Part shown: piece by piece, positions 17,985 through 26,576 of the stretch
How the letters are laid out: each line of letters opens with the position of its first letter
Position numbering within the stretch: position 1 is the first letter of the stretch
Assembly: GCF_016820585.1 (NCBI RefSeq)
Contig: NZ_JADHDX010000016.1
Location: 11,719 to 61,089, forward strand
DNA length: 49,371 bases
Source of the DNA: Arthrobacter beigongshangensis
GTDB taxonomy: Bacteria > Bacillota > Bacilli > Bacillales_A > Planococcaceae
Direction: 5' to 3'
Program-made: the position numbers and the translations under genes
The notes under the pieces: generated by a model
Database searches by the model: none
Told to the model about the DNA's origin: nothing
The model's input: the letters and a program-made list of their open reading frames with translations, nothing else

Positions 17985-19580
17985 ATGTCTTCTGTGGATT
18001 GGAATATGAAAACGTTCATGAAAGGTGCGTCGATCTTGACGATATCGGCGATAGTTGTGAAGTTGCTTGGTGCGGTGTATCGGGTGCCGTTTCAAAATCT
18101 AGTTGGGGATAAAGGGTTTTACATTTACCAACAGGTGTATCCGTTTATCGGAATTTTTATTGTTTGGACGTCGTATGGTTTTGCGGTTGCGGTGTCGAAA
18201 TTGTTGGCAGGCAGTGCGAGTCGTGGTGAGGCGAAGGCTATGATGCGAGTGGCGTTTAGCTATTTACTCGTGTTGTCACTAACATTTTTTGTGGTGTTGA
18301 CGGTCTTTTCCCCGTTTTTTGCACGGGCTATGGGAGATCCAGAGCTTGTGACCTTATTGCGTGCGGGTGCTTATATTGTGTTAGTTATGCCGGCGCTTGC
18401 GGTGTTGAAGGGGTCGTTTCAATCAGAAGGTCGGATGGTGCCTGTTGCAGTGTCGGGAGTTGGTGAGCAAGCATTTCGTGTCGTAGTCATTTTGGTTGGG
18501 ACATGGATTGCCGTACGTACGGGCGCTTCGCTATACGTAGCTGGCGAGGTGGCGATGTGGGGTGCGGTTGTTGGAGAAACTGCGGGCGTTGTTATTTTGG
18601 CACTCTATTTTCGAAATACATTTAAAGGACCTTTGGAAAAGGTGGATACATGGGGCGTCGTTAAAGAATTGACGGTGGTCAGTTTGAGTGTCAGCGCCAG
18701 TTCACTCATCCTTCTATTGTTTCAGCTCGTCGATTCATTTACTGTTTACAATATTTTGCTGACAAATGGTTTTGCGCAGGATGCAGCAATGGAGATGAAA
18801 GGTGTCTATGACCGCGGGCAGCCACTTGTGCAAATGGGGATTCTCATTGCTTCAACGCTGGCTTTGGCAATTGTGCCGCTCATTGCACATCACTCAACGA
18901 AAAGGGCAGGGCAGGGGGCTTTGCCTTTCATCCGCCTAACGTTTCGGACGGCATTTTTGTTTGGCTGGGCAGCAGCCGCAGGACTGGCGCTCGTGTTGCC
19001 CTATGTCAATGAAATGCTATTTGAAACACGCGCTGGATCTGTTGCCCTTATTATTTTTTCGCTGCAAATTTTTTGGCTGTCATTGATTTTACCGCTTACC
19101 GCTATTTTGCAAGGAGCAGGAAAAGTGAAAATCCCGACGTTGTTGCTGATGGCTGGACTTGTTGTAAAAATGATTGCCAATCAATTGCTTGTTCCTCTAT
19201 GGGACGTCAAGGGGGCGTCGATTGCGGGTAATATCGGTTTCGCAGTCATTACGCTAGGACTCATACTGTATTTTAAAAAGGTCCATCCCATCCAGCTTGC
19301 GCCTCGCAGGTTTTACGGTTGGGTCATGGCTGCAACCGCGCTGATGGTTGCAGTAGTGCTACCGTGGATGGTCGTAGCGGACGGCTTTTTATTTGACGGA
19401 TTATCAAGCCGGATGGGGGCGACGGTTATTGCATTGACGGCAGTTACACTAGGAGCGTCCGTTTTCCTGCTCGTTATTATGAAATCGCGTATAATGGCAG
19501 AGAAGGAATGGTATCTCTTGCCGTTCGGCAAACGTTTAGCTACATTACAATTACGACTGAATCAAAGAAAAGGTGACTAA
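17985..19580 (+). CDS. yabM: SpoVB/MurJ-like polysaccharide flippase superfamily protein YabM
   Basis: The 531-residue protein is an MOP-superfamily membrane protein with about 14 predicted helices. It begins FMKGASILTISAIVVKLLGAVYRVPFQNLVGDKG, which is typical of the SpoVB/YabM group, and includes DRGQPLVQMG and LPLTAILQGAGK segments. SpoVB and MurJ move lipid-linked cell-wall precursors; the exact role of YabM is not established. ATG 17985 follows AAAGAGGG and restores homologue length (532 in B. subtilis); an open frame from 17877 lacks a ribosome site. mazG starts 1 base after its stop. Confidence 0.92.
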   Translation: MSSVDWNMKTFMKGASILTISAIVVKLLGAVYRVPFQNLVGDKGFYIYQQVYPFIGIFIVWTSYGFAVAVSKLLAGSASRGEAKAMMRVAFSYLLVLSLTFFVVLTVFSPFFARAMGDPELVTLLRAGAYIVLVMPALAVLKGSFQSEGRMVPVAVSGVGEQAFRVVVILVGTWIAVRTGASLYVAGEVAMWGAVVGETAGVVILALYFRNTFKGPLEKVDTWGVVKELTVVSLSVSASSLILLLFQLVDSFTVYNILLTNGFAQDAAMEMKGVYDRGQPLVQMGILIASTLALAIVPLIAHHSTKRAGQGALPFIRLTFRTAFLFGWAAAAGLALVLPYVNEMLFETRAGSVALIIFSLQIFWLSLILPLTAILQGAGKVKIPTLLLMAGLVVKMIANQLLVPLWDVKGASIAGNIGFAVITLGLILYFKKVHPIQLAPRRFYGWVMAATALMVAVVLPWMVVADGFLFDGLSSRMGATVIALTAVTLGASVFLLVIMKSRIMAEKEWYLLPFGKRLATLQLRLNQRKGD

Positions 19581-19581
19581 T

Positions 19582-21039
19582 ATGCATTCAATAACAATTA
19601 TCGGTCTCGGTGCTGGGGATTTAGACCAACTCGCCCTCGGGACCTATCGACAACTAAAAGCGGCAACAACTATCGTTGCGCGGACAGACCAACACCCAGC
19701 AATTGTTGAATTAAGAGCTGAGGGCGTGGAGTTGACAAGCTTCGATGCGATTTATGAAAAACATGATGCATTCGAGTCGGTTTACGAAGAAATCGTCGCG
19801 GAACTATTGGTTATGTGTGCCGAACAACCAGTCACATATGTCGTGCCAGGGCATCCGCTAGTGGCAGAACGAACGGTGCAATTATTAGTAGAAAAAGAGC
19901 AAGCGGGCATTGTCGAACTGAATATTGCCGGGGGAAATAGTTTTCTAGACCCGATTTTTGCGGCGCTACGCATTGATCCAATCGAGGGTTTTCAATTGCT
20001 CGACGGCACAGATATGAAACGCGATGATGTGCAAATGACGCAGCATGTCCTCATTGGACAAGTGTATGATGCATTTGTGGCATCGGAAGTGAAGTTATCA
20101 TTGATGGAGAAATATGCATACGATCATCCTGTGACGATTGTAACAGCGGCAGGCTCTACAGGTGAAAAGCTAAGTACAGTTCCGTTATTCGAGCTGGATC
20201 ATGTAACGACCATCGATAACTTGACGACAGTGTACGTTCCGCCAGTGCTCGAACGGGAAGGTCGATTGAAGGATTGGTCAACATTCCGTGAAATCATCGC
20301 TGCATTACGCGCACCTGATGGCTGTCCATGGGATCGTGAACAGACACATGCTTCGTTGAAAAGATATTTAATCGAGGAAGCGCATGAACTGCTGGAAGCC
20401 ATTGAGCAACAGGATGATGATGCAGTCATTGAAGAGCTCGGTGACGTCTTGCTACAAGTATTTTTACATGCTCAAATTGGCGAGGACGATGGTTATTTTG
20501 CAATGGAAGACATACTTGAGTCTGTTGGTGCGAAAATGATTCGCCGTCATCCGCATGTTTTCGGGGATAAAAGCGTAGAGAACTCCGAAGAGGTGTTGTC
20601 AAATTGGCAGGACATTAAAAAAAGCGAGAAGCCACAGGTGGAATCGCTGTTGGATGGGCAAGATCGGTATTCATCTGCTCTGTTAACGTCCTTTAATTAT
20701 CAAAAAGAGGCGGCGAAGGTGGGATTTGATTGGCCGACGATTGATGGTGCTTTGGATAAGTTTGCAGAGGAATGGCAGGAATTCCATGCAGAAGTGAAGA
20801 ATGGTACAAAAGAAAGCCAAACAGACGAACTCGGTGACGTGCTGTTCACCATCGTCAATATCTCACGGTTTCTCAAGCTGTCTCCGGAAGAAGCGATGGT
20901 CCACGCCAACCACAAGTTCCGTTCACGGTTTTCATTCGTCGAAACAAGTGTCAAAGAAGGCCGGGGAGAATTTGCCGACTACACACTCGACGAACTCGAA
21001 GCGTTTTGGCAATTAGCGAAAGGTAGGGAACAACAATGA
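19582..21039 (+). CDS. mazG: YabN: tetrapyrrole-methylase-like domain fused to MazG NTP pyrophosphohydrolase
   Basis: The 485-residue protein has two parts. Residues 1 to about 220 form a SAM-methylase-like domain ([36 protein letters not shown]). The rest contains two MazG modules: [20 protein letters not shown] followed by the metal-binding EExxE/ExxD pattern, and a second EEWQEF...[12 protein letters not shown]. MazG removes non-canonical NTPs. ATG 19582 follows AAAGGTG. The stop overlaps rqcP by 4 bases. The last 47 bases of this gene recur at 29332-29378. Confidence 0.95.
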   Translation: MHSITIIGLGAGDLDQLALGTYRQLKAATTIVARTDQHPAIVELRAEGVELTSFDAIYEKHDAFESVYEEIVAELLVMCAEQPVTYVVPGHPLVAERTVQLLVEKEQAGIVELNIAGGNSFLDPIFAALRIDPIEGFQLLDGTDMKRDDVQMTQHVLIGQVYDAFVASEVKLSLMEKYAYDHPVTIVTAAGSTGEKLSTVPLFELDHVTTIDNLTTVYVPPVLEREGRLKDWSTFREIIAALRAPDGCPWDREQTHASLKRYLIEEAHELLEAIEQQDDDAVIEELGDVLLQVFLHAQIGEDDGYFAMEDILESVGAKMIRRHPHVFGDKSVENSEEVLSNWQDIKKSEKPQVESLLDGQDRYSSALLTSFNYQKEAAKVGFDWPTIDGALDKFAEEWQEFHAEVKNGTKESQTDELGDVLFTIVNISRFLKLSPEEAMVHANHKFRSRFSFVETSVKEGRGEFADYTLDELEAFWQLAKGREQQ

Positions 21040-21326
21040 GACTCGATAAATTTTTAAAAGTATCCCGTCTAATCAAACGACGGACATTAGCAAAGCAAGT
21101 AGCCGACCAAGGTCGGATTACAATCAACGGCAAAGTGGCAAAAGCATCATCCGTCGTCAAAGAAAGCGATGAATTAGCCATCCGTTTCGGTCAAAAAATC
21201 GTCACGGTAAAAATCAATTTATTGAAAGAATCAACGAAAAAAGAAGACGCAGCTTCGATGTACACGATTTTGAAAGAAGAGAAGCTGGAAAAAGTGGAAC
21301 CTGAATTTGTGGATGATGAGGATTGA
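21036..21326 (+). CDS. rqcP: S4-domain RNA-binding protein RqcP (YabO)
   Basis: RqcP binds stalled 50S subunits with RqcH and supports C-terminal alanine tailing in ribosome-associated quality control. The 96-residue protein is an Hsp15-like S4 domain: [35 protein letters not shown] and a [12 protein letters not shown] strand. A short charged C-terminal tail is about 10 residues longer than in B. subtilis. It overlaps mazG by 4 bases (ATGA). In B. subtilis yabP follows directly; here the operon ends in a terminator and a 9-kb island intervenes. Confidence 0.95.
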   Translation: MRLDKFLKVSRLIKRRTLAKQVADQGRITINGKVAKASSVVKESDELAIRFGQKIVTVKINLLKESTKKEDAASMYTILKEEKLEKVEPEFVDDED

Positions 21327-21400
21327 GATTATAAAATGAGTGCTACGTGAATAGCTGTTTTGGATTGAACGGATTCTATATGATTACGAAGATATCTTGA

Positions 21401-21442
21401 TGTGTGGGGATGCGATTTTATAGCGTCCCCACACATTTTTTT
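21401..21442 (+). terminator. Rho-independent terminator after rqcP
   Basis: TGTGTGGGGATGC (21401-21413) pairs with GCGTCCCCACACA (21423-21435), one G-U pair, then TTTTTTT. Confidence 0.92.
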
Positions 21443-21743
21443 CGGTAATATTTTGGTGTTTGTTCATTTTCGAGGTGTGTGAGGAAATGGAAAACAGCGT
21501 AGTGAAGTGATTGTTTAAAATGGTGCACAGAAGCAACAGGGATTACAAAAGGTGTTTTCCGCGTGACTGTGGGGGTACGTAGCTTCTGACTCCCGGTGTT
21601 ATGTCTACTAGAGGTGCATGCAACATATAAATCCGTTCAGCGTCGAATGAATTGTCGAACTAATGCGGCAGTTAAGTTTAATAGGAATGTTGCGCAAATT
21701 CTCTAAGGCAATGAACGTTTATTTATTAGAGAGGCGGGATAGT
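21443..21743. other. Intergenic stretch with no recognised gene
   Basis: About 300 bases between the rqcP terminator and the DUF5412-like gene. An open frame runs in from 21663 to the next gene but lacks a ribosome site until 21744. No repeat, RNA or promoter could be named with confidence. This is the left edge of the accessory island. Confidence 0.5.
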
Positions 21744-22289
21744 ATGAGTTCTTTGGAAAAACGATATAACTTTTGGTCTCTTTATTTAATACTTGTTTGT
21801 TTAAGAGCGGCATTCTATTCGTTATATTCCAATATTAACAACACTTGGTTAATTTCACCGCCAAATTACATTCTCTTTATAATTAGTGTACTAGCCTTTA
21901 TTTTAGGAATTAAAGGTCTTAAAGATAAGAGAAACTGGCGGATAAAAACAAGAAGTTGGTTAACGATAACCTTGTCGTCGATGTTATCTATCGCACTTTT
22001 TTTAGCGCTATCGTTTACATTCTTTTTTTCATCATTTGGAGCAAATGAACATATAAAGAGGGTGAGTTCTCCAGACAATAGCTTAATCATAGATTTCCAT
22101 CGTTGGGACGCAGGAGCAGCGGGAACATTTGTGATAAGAGGAGAATTGAATGGACCACTTTGGTTTAAAAAGAGAATTTATTATGAAAAAAGAACTGAAA
22201 ACATAAATGTTGAATGGAAAAGCAATAATAAAGTTTCGATTAACAATCATGTTTTGAAATTAAACGAAGGCGAAACTTTTGGATATTAA
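21744..22289 (+). CDS. DUF5412-like membrane protein
   Basis: The 181-residue protein has three predicted membrane helices (about 10-30, 42-60, 72-95) and then a soluble part with SPDNSLIIDFHRWDAGAAG, FVIRGELNGPLWFKKRIYYE and NVEWKSNNKVSINN. The RGELNGPLWFKK and VEW segments are what I recall for DUF5412 proteins of Bacillales; the function is unknown. ATG 21744 follows GAGAGGCGGG. It is the first gene of the island and is not in the B. subtilis locus. Confidence 0.75.
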   Translation: MSSLEKRYNFWSLYLILVCLRAAFYSLYSNINNTWLISPPNYILFIISVLAFILGIKGLKDKRNWRIKTRSWLTITLSSMLSIALFLALSFTFFFSSFGANEHIKRVSSPDNSLIIDFHRWDAGAAGTFVIRGELNGPLWFKKRIYYEKRTENINVEWKSNNKVSINNHVLKLNEGETFGY

Positions 22290-22397
22290 TGTTTGTTAGC
22301 AACAATCTACTTAAATTAAGGGTGTGCTTTACTTGAAGAAAAACAGATTTGTAGCATTGACTGGAACCATATGCATATAAAAGGAGGAAACGACAAG

Positions 22398-22499
22398 TTG
22401 AAACTAATTTGTAAAGTCTGTAATTTAGAAATTACAGAACCATTATCGGAATTAAAAGACCTGAATTTGATAAATAAAAAAGACGGTCATGATTATTAA
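22398..22499 (+). pseudogene. Short, probably truncated ORF (33 codons) with strong ribosome site
   Basis: TTG 22398 is preceded by AAAGGAGGAAACGACAAG, a near-perfect ribosome site. The 33 residues begin MKLICKVCNLEITEPL and end at TAA 22497-22499. The CxxC pair suggests the start of a zinc-ribbon protein. The sequence after the stop carries no clear continuation, so this is either a very small protein or the stump of a disrupted gene next to the IS3 element. Confidence 0.4.
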
Positions 22500-22564
22500 A
22501 ATGTACCCTTTGTAAAGGACATTTTAAAAAAAGTCCTTGTATAAGCTGAACTAAAGAATCTAAC

Positions 22565-22696
22565 CAGCTGCTGATTTCCGTTCCGAGCGTACGCTTTCCG
22601 CGGGCACGGCCTCAGCCTCCTCGTCACTGCGTTCCTGCGGGGTCTTCGGCTCGCGCTGTTCCCGCTGGAGTCGCCGCTCTCCACTTCAATCAGCTG
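22565..22696. repeat. GC-rich repeat bounded by CAGCTG ends
   Basis: A 132-bp GC-rich block in A+T-rich surroundings. It starts CAGCTGCTGATTTCCG and ends CAATCAGCTG, with inner landmarks GCTTTCCGCGGGC, GCCTCCTCG and CTGCGGGGTCTTC. It resembles the palindromic intergenic repeats common in Bacillus and Lysinibacillus genomes that I recall with the same ends; this could not be searched here. No coding potential. Confidence 0.65.
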
Positions 22697-22726
22697 AAGT
22701 GAGTAAGAATCATACATTCAACATAT

Positions 22727-23618
22727 TTAGGAAACTTGAAGAAGATGGTGTCTGTATTCTACAGTCGTCATCTTCTTTAAATTCCACTGACCTCGATAAT
22801 GATTGTAGTAGGTCATATAACTCTTTATCTCTCGTTTTACATCTTCCAAAGCTTCACATGATTTCATATCTATTTCATCTTTAAAATGACCAAAGAATGA
22901 TTCTTGGGGAGCGTTATCCCAACAGTTCCCACGACGTGACATTGACTGGCCTAAACCCATTTTCTTCACAAGCTTTTGGAAGTGGGGGCTAGTATAATGA
23001 ACACCTTGATCTGAGTGGATGGATGAATGCACCAGCAGCTAGCTTTCTACCATTCTTCTTTAATTTCTTTATTGTATTTAGGGCGATATCTAGCGTTATT
23101 TTATCGGATGTTTCATAGGCTAGAATTTCATTGGTTTCCGCATCTTTGATGGTGGATAGATAGGCACGTTTTCCTTTCCCATAACTTAAATAGGTAATGT
23201 CCGTCAATAATACTTTTCCGGCAATCCCTTGCTTAAACTTGCGATTTAAAAGGTTTGGTAGTGTACGATGTTCCTTTGTTGCTTTTGCCATCCTACGATA
23301 AGGATTCGCTTTTCGAATCGGACATACGATATCAAATTTTTTCATAATACGATGAATTCGTTTTAAATTATATGTAATTTGATACTGGCGTTCTAATGTC
23401 ATTTTTATCTGGCGAGCCCCCTTGGGACGACGTCGAAAATGAATGGCCTTTAAAATGATGGCTTTGACTGCTTCATCAGCTTGATGATTTGTTTGTCGTT
23501 TTTCCACTTCCTCATCTGAAAAATATCGATAATATCCCGAACGGGATACCCCTACTAATTGACAAAGGTAGCGTACCATTCGTTTTAAATCATGCTTTTC
23601 GATGACGGTGTGTATCAA
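22727..23618 (-). pseudogene. IS3-family transposase OrfB (integrase), frameshifted
   Basis: Two overlapping frames form one protein. The N-terminal part (23618 to about 23020) has LVGVSRSGYYRY, RPKGARQIKMTL and the first catalytic aspartate in LLTDITYLSYGKGK. The C-terminal part (to 22727) has HSDQGVHYTS with the second aspartate and NAPQESFFGHFKDE with the glutamate. The frames meet at a tandem ATCCATCC (plus 23017-23024): removing one ATCC restores FIHSDQG. Thus a 4-base duplication inactivates an otherwise full-length DDE transposase. Confidence 0.88.
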
Positions 23619-23644
23619 TTGGAATTGTCGTTCCTCTGTTAGTT

Positions 23645-24028
23645 TTACTTTTTCTTCCCCAACATCCTTTCTGCTAGTTCTATCTTTCTTAGTAGTTCAT
23701 TTTCCGCACGCAGAAGGGCATTTTGCGCTTCTAATCTGGCATACTTTTCATCTAAACTTAATTCACGCTTCAAAGGACGTCCTGAATGATATTTACGTGT
23801 ATCTTCTAGCCCAGATAGACCATTTTCTTTATAGGCTGCACGCCAGCGTTTCAAAGCTGATTTTGCTCGTTGAATCCCCACGATATCAATATCGACCCCC
23901 GCATCTTCAAAGATTCTCCGTGAACTTTTTCCTTCTTCAAATTCTTTAATAGCCATAGCTTTAAATTCATCTATATATGTAATTCCCCTTTCACTAACAG
24001 CCTTTACATAGGAATTTCTCCTCAGCAT
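23645..24028 (-). CDS. IS3-family transposase OrfA
   Basis: The 127-residue protein has an N-terminal helix-turn-helix region (FKAMAIKEFEEGKSSRRIFEDAG...ALKRWRAAYKENG) and a C-terminal leucine-zipper-like helix (LEAQNALLRAENELLRKIELAERML). It ends in AAGAAAAAGTAA, an A-rich slippery region typical for -1 frameshifting into orfB in this family. OrfA is intact, but its partner is not. Confidence 0.88.
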   Translation of the reverse strand: MLRRNSYVKAVSERGITYIDEFKAMAIKEFEEGKSSRRIFEDAGVDIDIVGIQRAKSALKRWRAAYKENGLSGLEDTRKYHSGRPLKRELSLDEKYARLEAQNALLRAENELLRKIELAERMLGKKK

Positions 24029-24114
24029 TTTTTGTTCTTAATCATTAAATAATTTCTTTGATATAAGTTCTGCTCCGCTCTATCTATATATGTTGGATTT
24101 ATGTTTTTCTTGTA

Positions 24115-24230
24115 AACTCCAGCGAAGGCGCCTTACTGGGGTAGCCGAAGCAATAAGACTGACAGTGATCTTCTGTCTGGCTTATTGCGGGAGGCAACCC
24201 CAAGCGACAAGCGTTGTTGGTGGAATTCTT
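24115..24230. repeat. Palindromic GC-rich repeat right of the IS3 element
   Basis: The centre is a hairpin, GCAATAAGACTGACAG (24150-24165) against CTGTCTGGCTTATTGC (24173-24188). Flanks include CTCCAGCGAAGGCGCC, CTGGGGTAGCC and GGCAACCCCAAGCGACAAGCG. It resembles repeats I recall in Lysinibacillus/Bacillus intergenic regions. It fills most of the 330-bp space between the IS and the ger operon and has no coding potential. Confidence 0.65.
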
Positions 24231-24272
24231 TATGTCAACATATAATCGTTGTTATTCCCATTATAAATAAAA

Positions 24273-24323
24273 GTACCCCATAAGAGAGACTTTTTTTAAG
24301 TGTCTATCTCATAGGGTACATTT
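24273..24323 (-). terminator. Terminator of the gerABC operon
   Basis: On the minus strand GTACCCTATGAGATAGAC (24319-24302) pairs, with wobble, to GTCTCTCTTATGGGGTAC (24290-24273), followed by TTTTATTT. It lies about 35 bases after the gerC stop. Confidence 0.8.
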
Positions 24324-24357
24324 TCTCAAGTGAGTGCGTTTTTTTCTTTTATTGTAA

Positions 24358-25455
24358 TTAACTTTTTGCGTTTGAATCCGTCAAAGGCTCAATATTAAAC
24401 TGATAATCAATCTTAATGTCCATCTTCTCGAAAAGTTCAATCCATTTTTTTTCATCCATTGGTTTTGAGAATGGTTTTAATGTATGAATGCCTAGCTGTA
24501 ATGGATCCACATTCAATTCTTGCATCTTTTTTACTAGTTCTTGTGTTTGTTTTTCAAGATTGGATTGGATATCTTTTTTTAAATCTTCTAAATCCTTCGG
24601 GTCAAATAATTGCTTTTCTCCCCGGTATTCTTCAATTCTTGAGTCTATATTCACTGTATAGGTCATTGTAGACAAGCTTTTATTGATATCCACTTTCGTT
24701 TTAGACCTAACATGACCTAGAACAACTTCTAATTCTGGGATCGGTAAAACTGCTAAGTAGTGATCGTTGTGTAACAGCTGGAAGATACGATCATCAAAAG
24801 TTGTTATTATTTCAACTAGTTTATCATTTTGAAACAGGGCTGTACCTTCATAGCTGATAGCGTCATTTTCTATTTTGAATACAGGTAAGAAAGGATCTGA
24901 ATAAGGAGTATATAACAAATTTTTAAATTCATGTAGATTAACGACACTTAATTCTCCCTGATTTTTTTCCTCATAGTGCTTCAGCATTCGGTAAAAAGAG
25001 TAATCAAGATTGTCTTGTTCGTCCAATTGATTTTCCAAATATTCTTCAAAATTTCCTTTTACGATAACTAAATAGATTCTCAAAGAAATATCCGGATCAG
25101 TCAATAACACATTAATAATGGACATAATCCCCTCGTTTCTTCCGAGGTCTTCATTAATTATCAGCATTCGCATTTGCCCAGTTTTTGTTTCCTGGTAGAA
25201 GTTTATATTAAAATTCCTTAATCCCTCCTTTATTAAGCTTACTTCTTCCGTCATTACACTCTTTTTTTCTTTGCTTAGAGAAGGCAAAATCGTACTGATT
25301 TTTATTTTACCTTCATCCCCTTTACTAAGTGATAAAAATGTGACTGGAGCAAGCTCTTCAATAATGTTATTTTCAGTAAAAGGGGCACATCCAGTTAACC
25401 ATAATGCCATAAATATGATTGACAATTTTTTAGCCATCTTCTTTCGTAGTCTCAT
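24358..25455 (-). CDS. Ger(x)C family germinant receptor lipoprotein (C subunit)
   Basis: The 365-residue protein starts with a lipoprotein signal peptide ending LWLTGC, with the lipidated cysteine at position 23. After it come the Ger(x)C family core and a C-terminal segment, PLQLGIHTLKPFSKPMDEKKWIELF. C subunits anchor the receptor complex in the inner spore membrane. The start at 25455 is supported by AAGGGGG nine bases upstream and overlaps gerB by 26 bases, showing tight coupling. The N-terminal domain is fairly divergent, so ligand specificity cannot be inferred. Confidence 0.9.
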   Translation of the reverse strand: MRLRKKMAKKLSIIFMALWLTGCAPFTENNIIEELAPVTFLSLSKGDEGKIKISTILPSLSKEKKSVMTEEVSLIKEGLRNFNINFYQETKTGQMRMLIINEDLGRNEGIMSIINVLLTDPDISLRIYLVIVKGNFEEYLENQLDEQDNLDYSFYRMLKHYEEKNQGELSVVNLHEFKNLLYTPYSDPFLPVFKIENDAISYEGTALFQNDKLVEIITTFDDRIFQLLHNDHYLAVLPIPELEVVLGHVRSKTKVDINKSLSTMTYTVNIDSRIEEYRGEKQLFDPKDLEDLKKDIQSNLEKQTQELVKKMQELNVDPLQLGIHTLKPFSKPMDEKKWIELFEKMDIKIDYQFNIEPLTDSNAKS

Positions 25456-26572
25456 GTTTATTAACCCCCTTTATCTTCATCACTACGATAATAGTAATTG
25501 GAACCACTAAGTAACTTAAGCTTCCTGCTAAAATTTGAAGATTAAGTAAAATAACCTGCTTTTCATCTGATTTCCAAATCCATTCATTCACAAGAATCAT
25601 TCCAATTAAAATAATGAATACACTGAATAAAAAGCCTACTCGACTGGGTGGTCTCTCCATTTTCCCATTAGCTATTTTAGATGCTCCATAAAACAACAGT
25701 AGAAAAATTGAAACCGCAAAGACGATGTTAAATAATGTCAAAGAAAGCATGACCATATCAATACGTTCAATTACTGGATTTTGAAAATAACGGGCCATAG
25801 TGACAATTGGAAATTGACTTTTGCTTAAATAATTGGAACCGAAATAGAATAAGGACGCCATATATAAGGATACATACTCTATAACGGTTAGAGCATTGCC
25901 ATAAGACAAATAGCGAAATGTCTTATTATTTGTTTTAAACCACGGTCCCAAAAATACCAGAAATTCAGGCCCTGAAAATGAAGATAAAATTAAAAATATT
26001 CCTTTCCAGGAATCCCTACTTAATTCCATTGGAATAATCGGATACAAATCACTGAGTTGAGCTATTGGAGGAAAGAAGAAAAAAGCAAAGAATAAGAACA
26101 TCCAAAATGTACATAAAAATGAAATCACGACAAAACGTATAGTTTTTTCAACGCCCTTCCATGCTACATACAAACAAGACAACAGAATAAAAAAGATAAG
26201 CCAATTTGAATCTGTAGCTGGAAACATAAATATTTGAACCATTTCCGAGAATCCTAACATAATCACGAAAAGTTTAAGCAGGATAAAGAACAACCCGATG
26301 AATGAAAGGAGACGTACAAGTTTTTTTCCGAATAATTGGACAAACCCGTTGTATCCTTCGCTAGAAAACCGGGTTAAAAACCATTTGGATAAAAGAAGAA
26401 TGTTTAGTTGAGACAATATGCCGACCGCTATAATCACCCAAATCATATATGAATGGATCAAAAACCTTGGCATAATCAAAAAAAAGTAAAGCATTTGGAG
26501 GCGATTTACCATCAACATGACATAGAACCCATTATAGGTTTCATTCTTATTAAATAATTGAAGGGCTTCCAT
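25430..26572 (-). CDS. GerAB/endospore germination permease (B subunit)
   Basis: The 380-residue protein has about ten predicted membrane helices and the amino-acid-permease-like fold of GerAB/GerKB proteins. It begins FNKNETYNGFYVMLMVNRLQML and has a conserved-type segment FSGPEFLVFLGPWFK. B subunits bind the germinant. Ribosome site AGGAG precedes ATG 26572. It starts 4 bases after the gerA stop and overlaps gerC, so the three genes form one operon. The nutrient recognised is unknown. Confidence 0.92.
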   Translation of the reverse strand: MEALQLFNKNETYNGFYVMLMVNRLQMLYFFLIMPRFLIHSYMIWVIIAVGILSQLNILLLSKWFLTRFSSEGYNGFVQLFGKKLVRLLSFIGLFFILLKLFVIMLGFSEMVQIFMFPATDSNWLIFFILLSCLYVAWKGVEKTIRFVVISFLCTFWMFLFFAFFFFPPIAQLSDLYPIIPMELSRDSWKGIFLILSSFSGPEFLVFLGPWFKTNNKTFRYLSYGNALTVIEYVSLYMASLFYFGSNYLSKSQFPIVTMARYFQNPVIERIDMVMLSLTLFNIVFAVSIFLLLFYGASKIANGKMERPPSRVGFLFSVFIILIGMILVNEWIWKSDEKQVILLNLQILAGSLSYLVVPITIIVVMKIKGVNKHETTKEDG

Positions 26573-26576
26573 CAGT

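Larger units (their letters stand above)
22717..24097 (-). mobile_element. IS3-family (IS150-like) insertion sequence, inactive
   Basis: It contains orfA and orfB in the usual IS3 arrangement on the minus strand. Candidate ends are an imperfect inverted repeat, CAACATATTTAG (22719-22730) against the complement CAACATATATAG (24084-24095), with outer bases T(T/C). The exact ends and target duplication are not certain. The element is flanked by two different GC-rich repeats (22565-22696 and 24115-24230). The transposase is broken by a frameshift in orfB. Confidence 0.78.

Noticed and set aside
22334..22381. TTG-started 15-codon frame before the small CxxC ORF
   Set aside because: Too short, weak ribosome site and no recognisable feature; may be a gene stump but cannot be supported.
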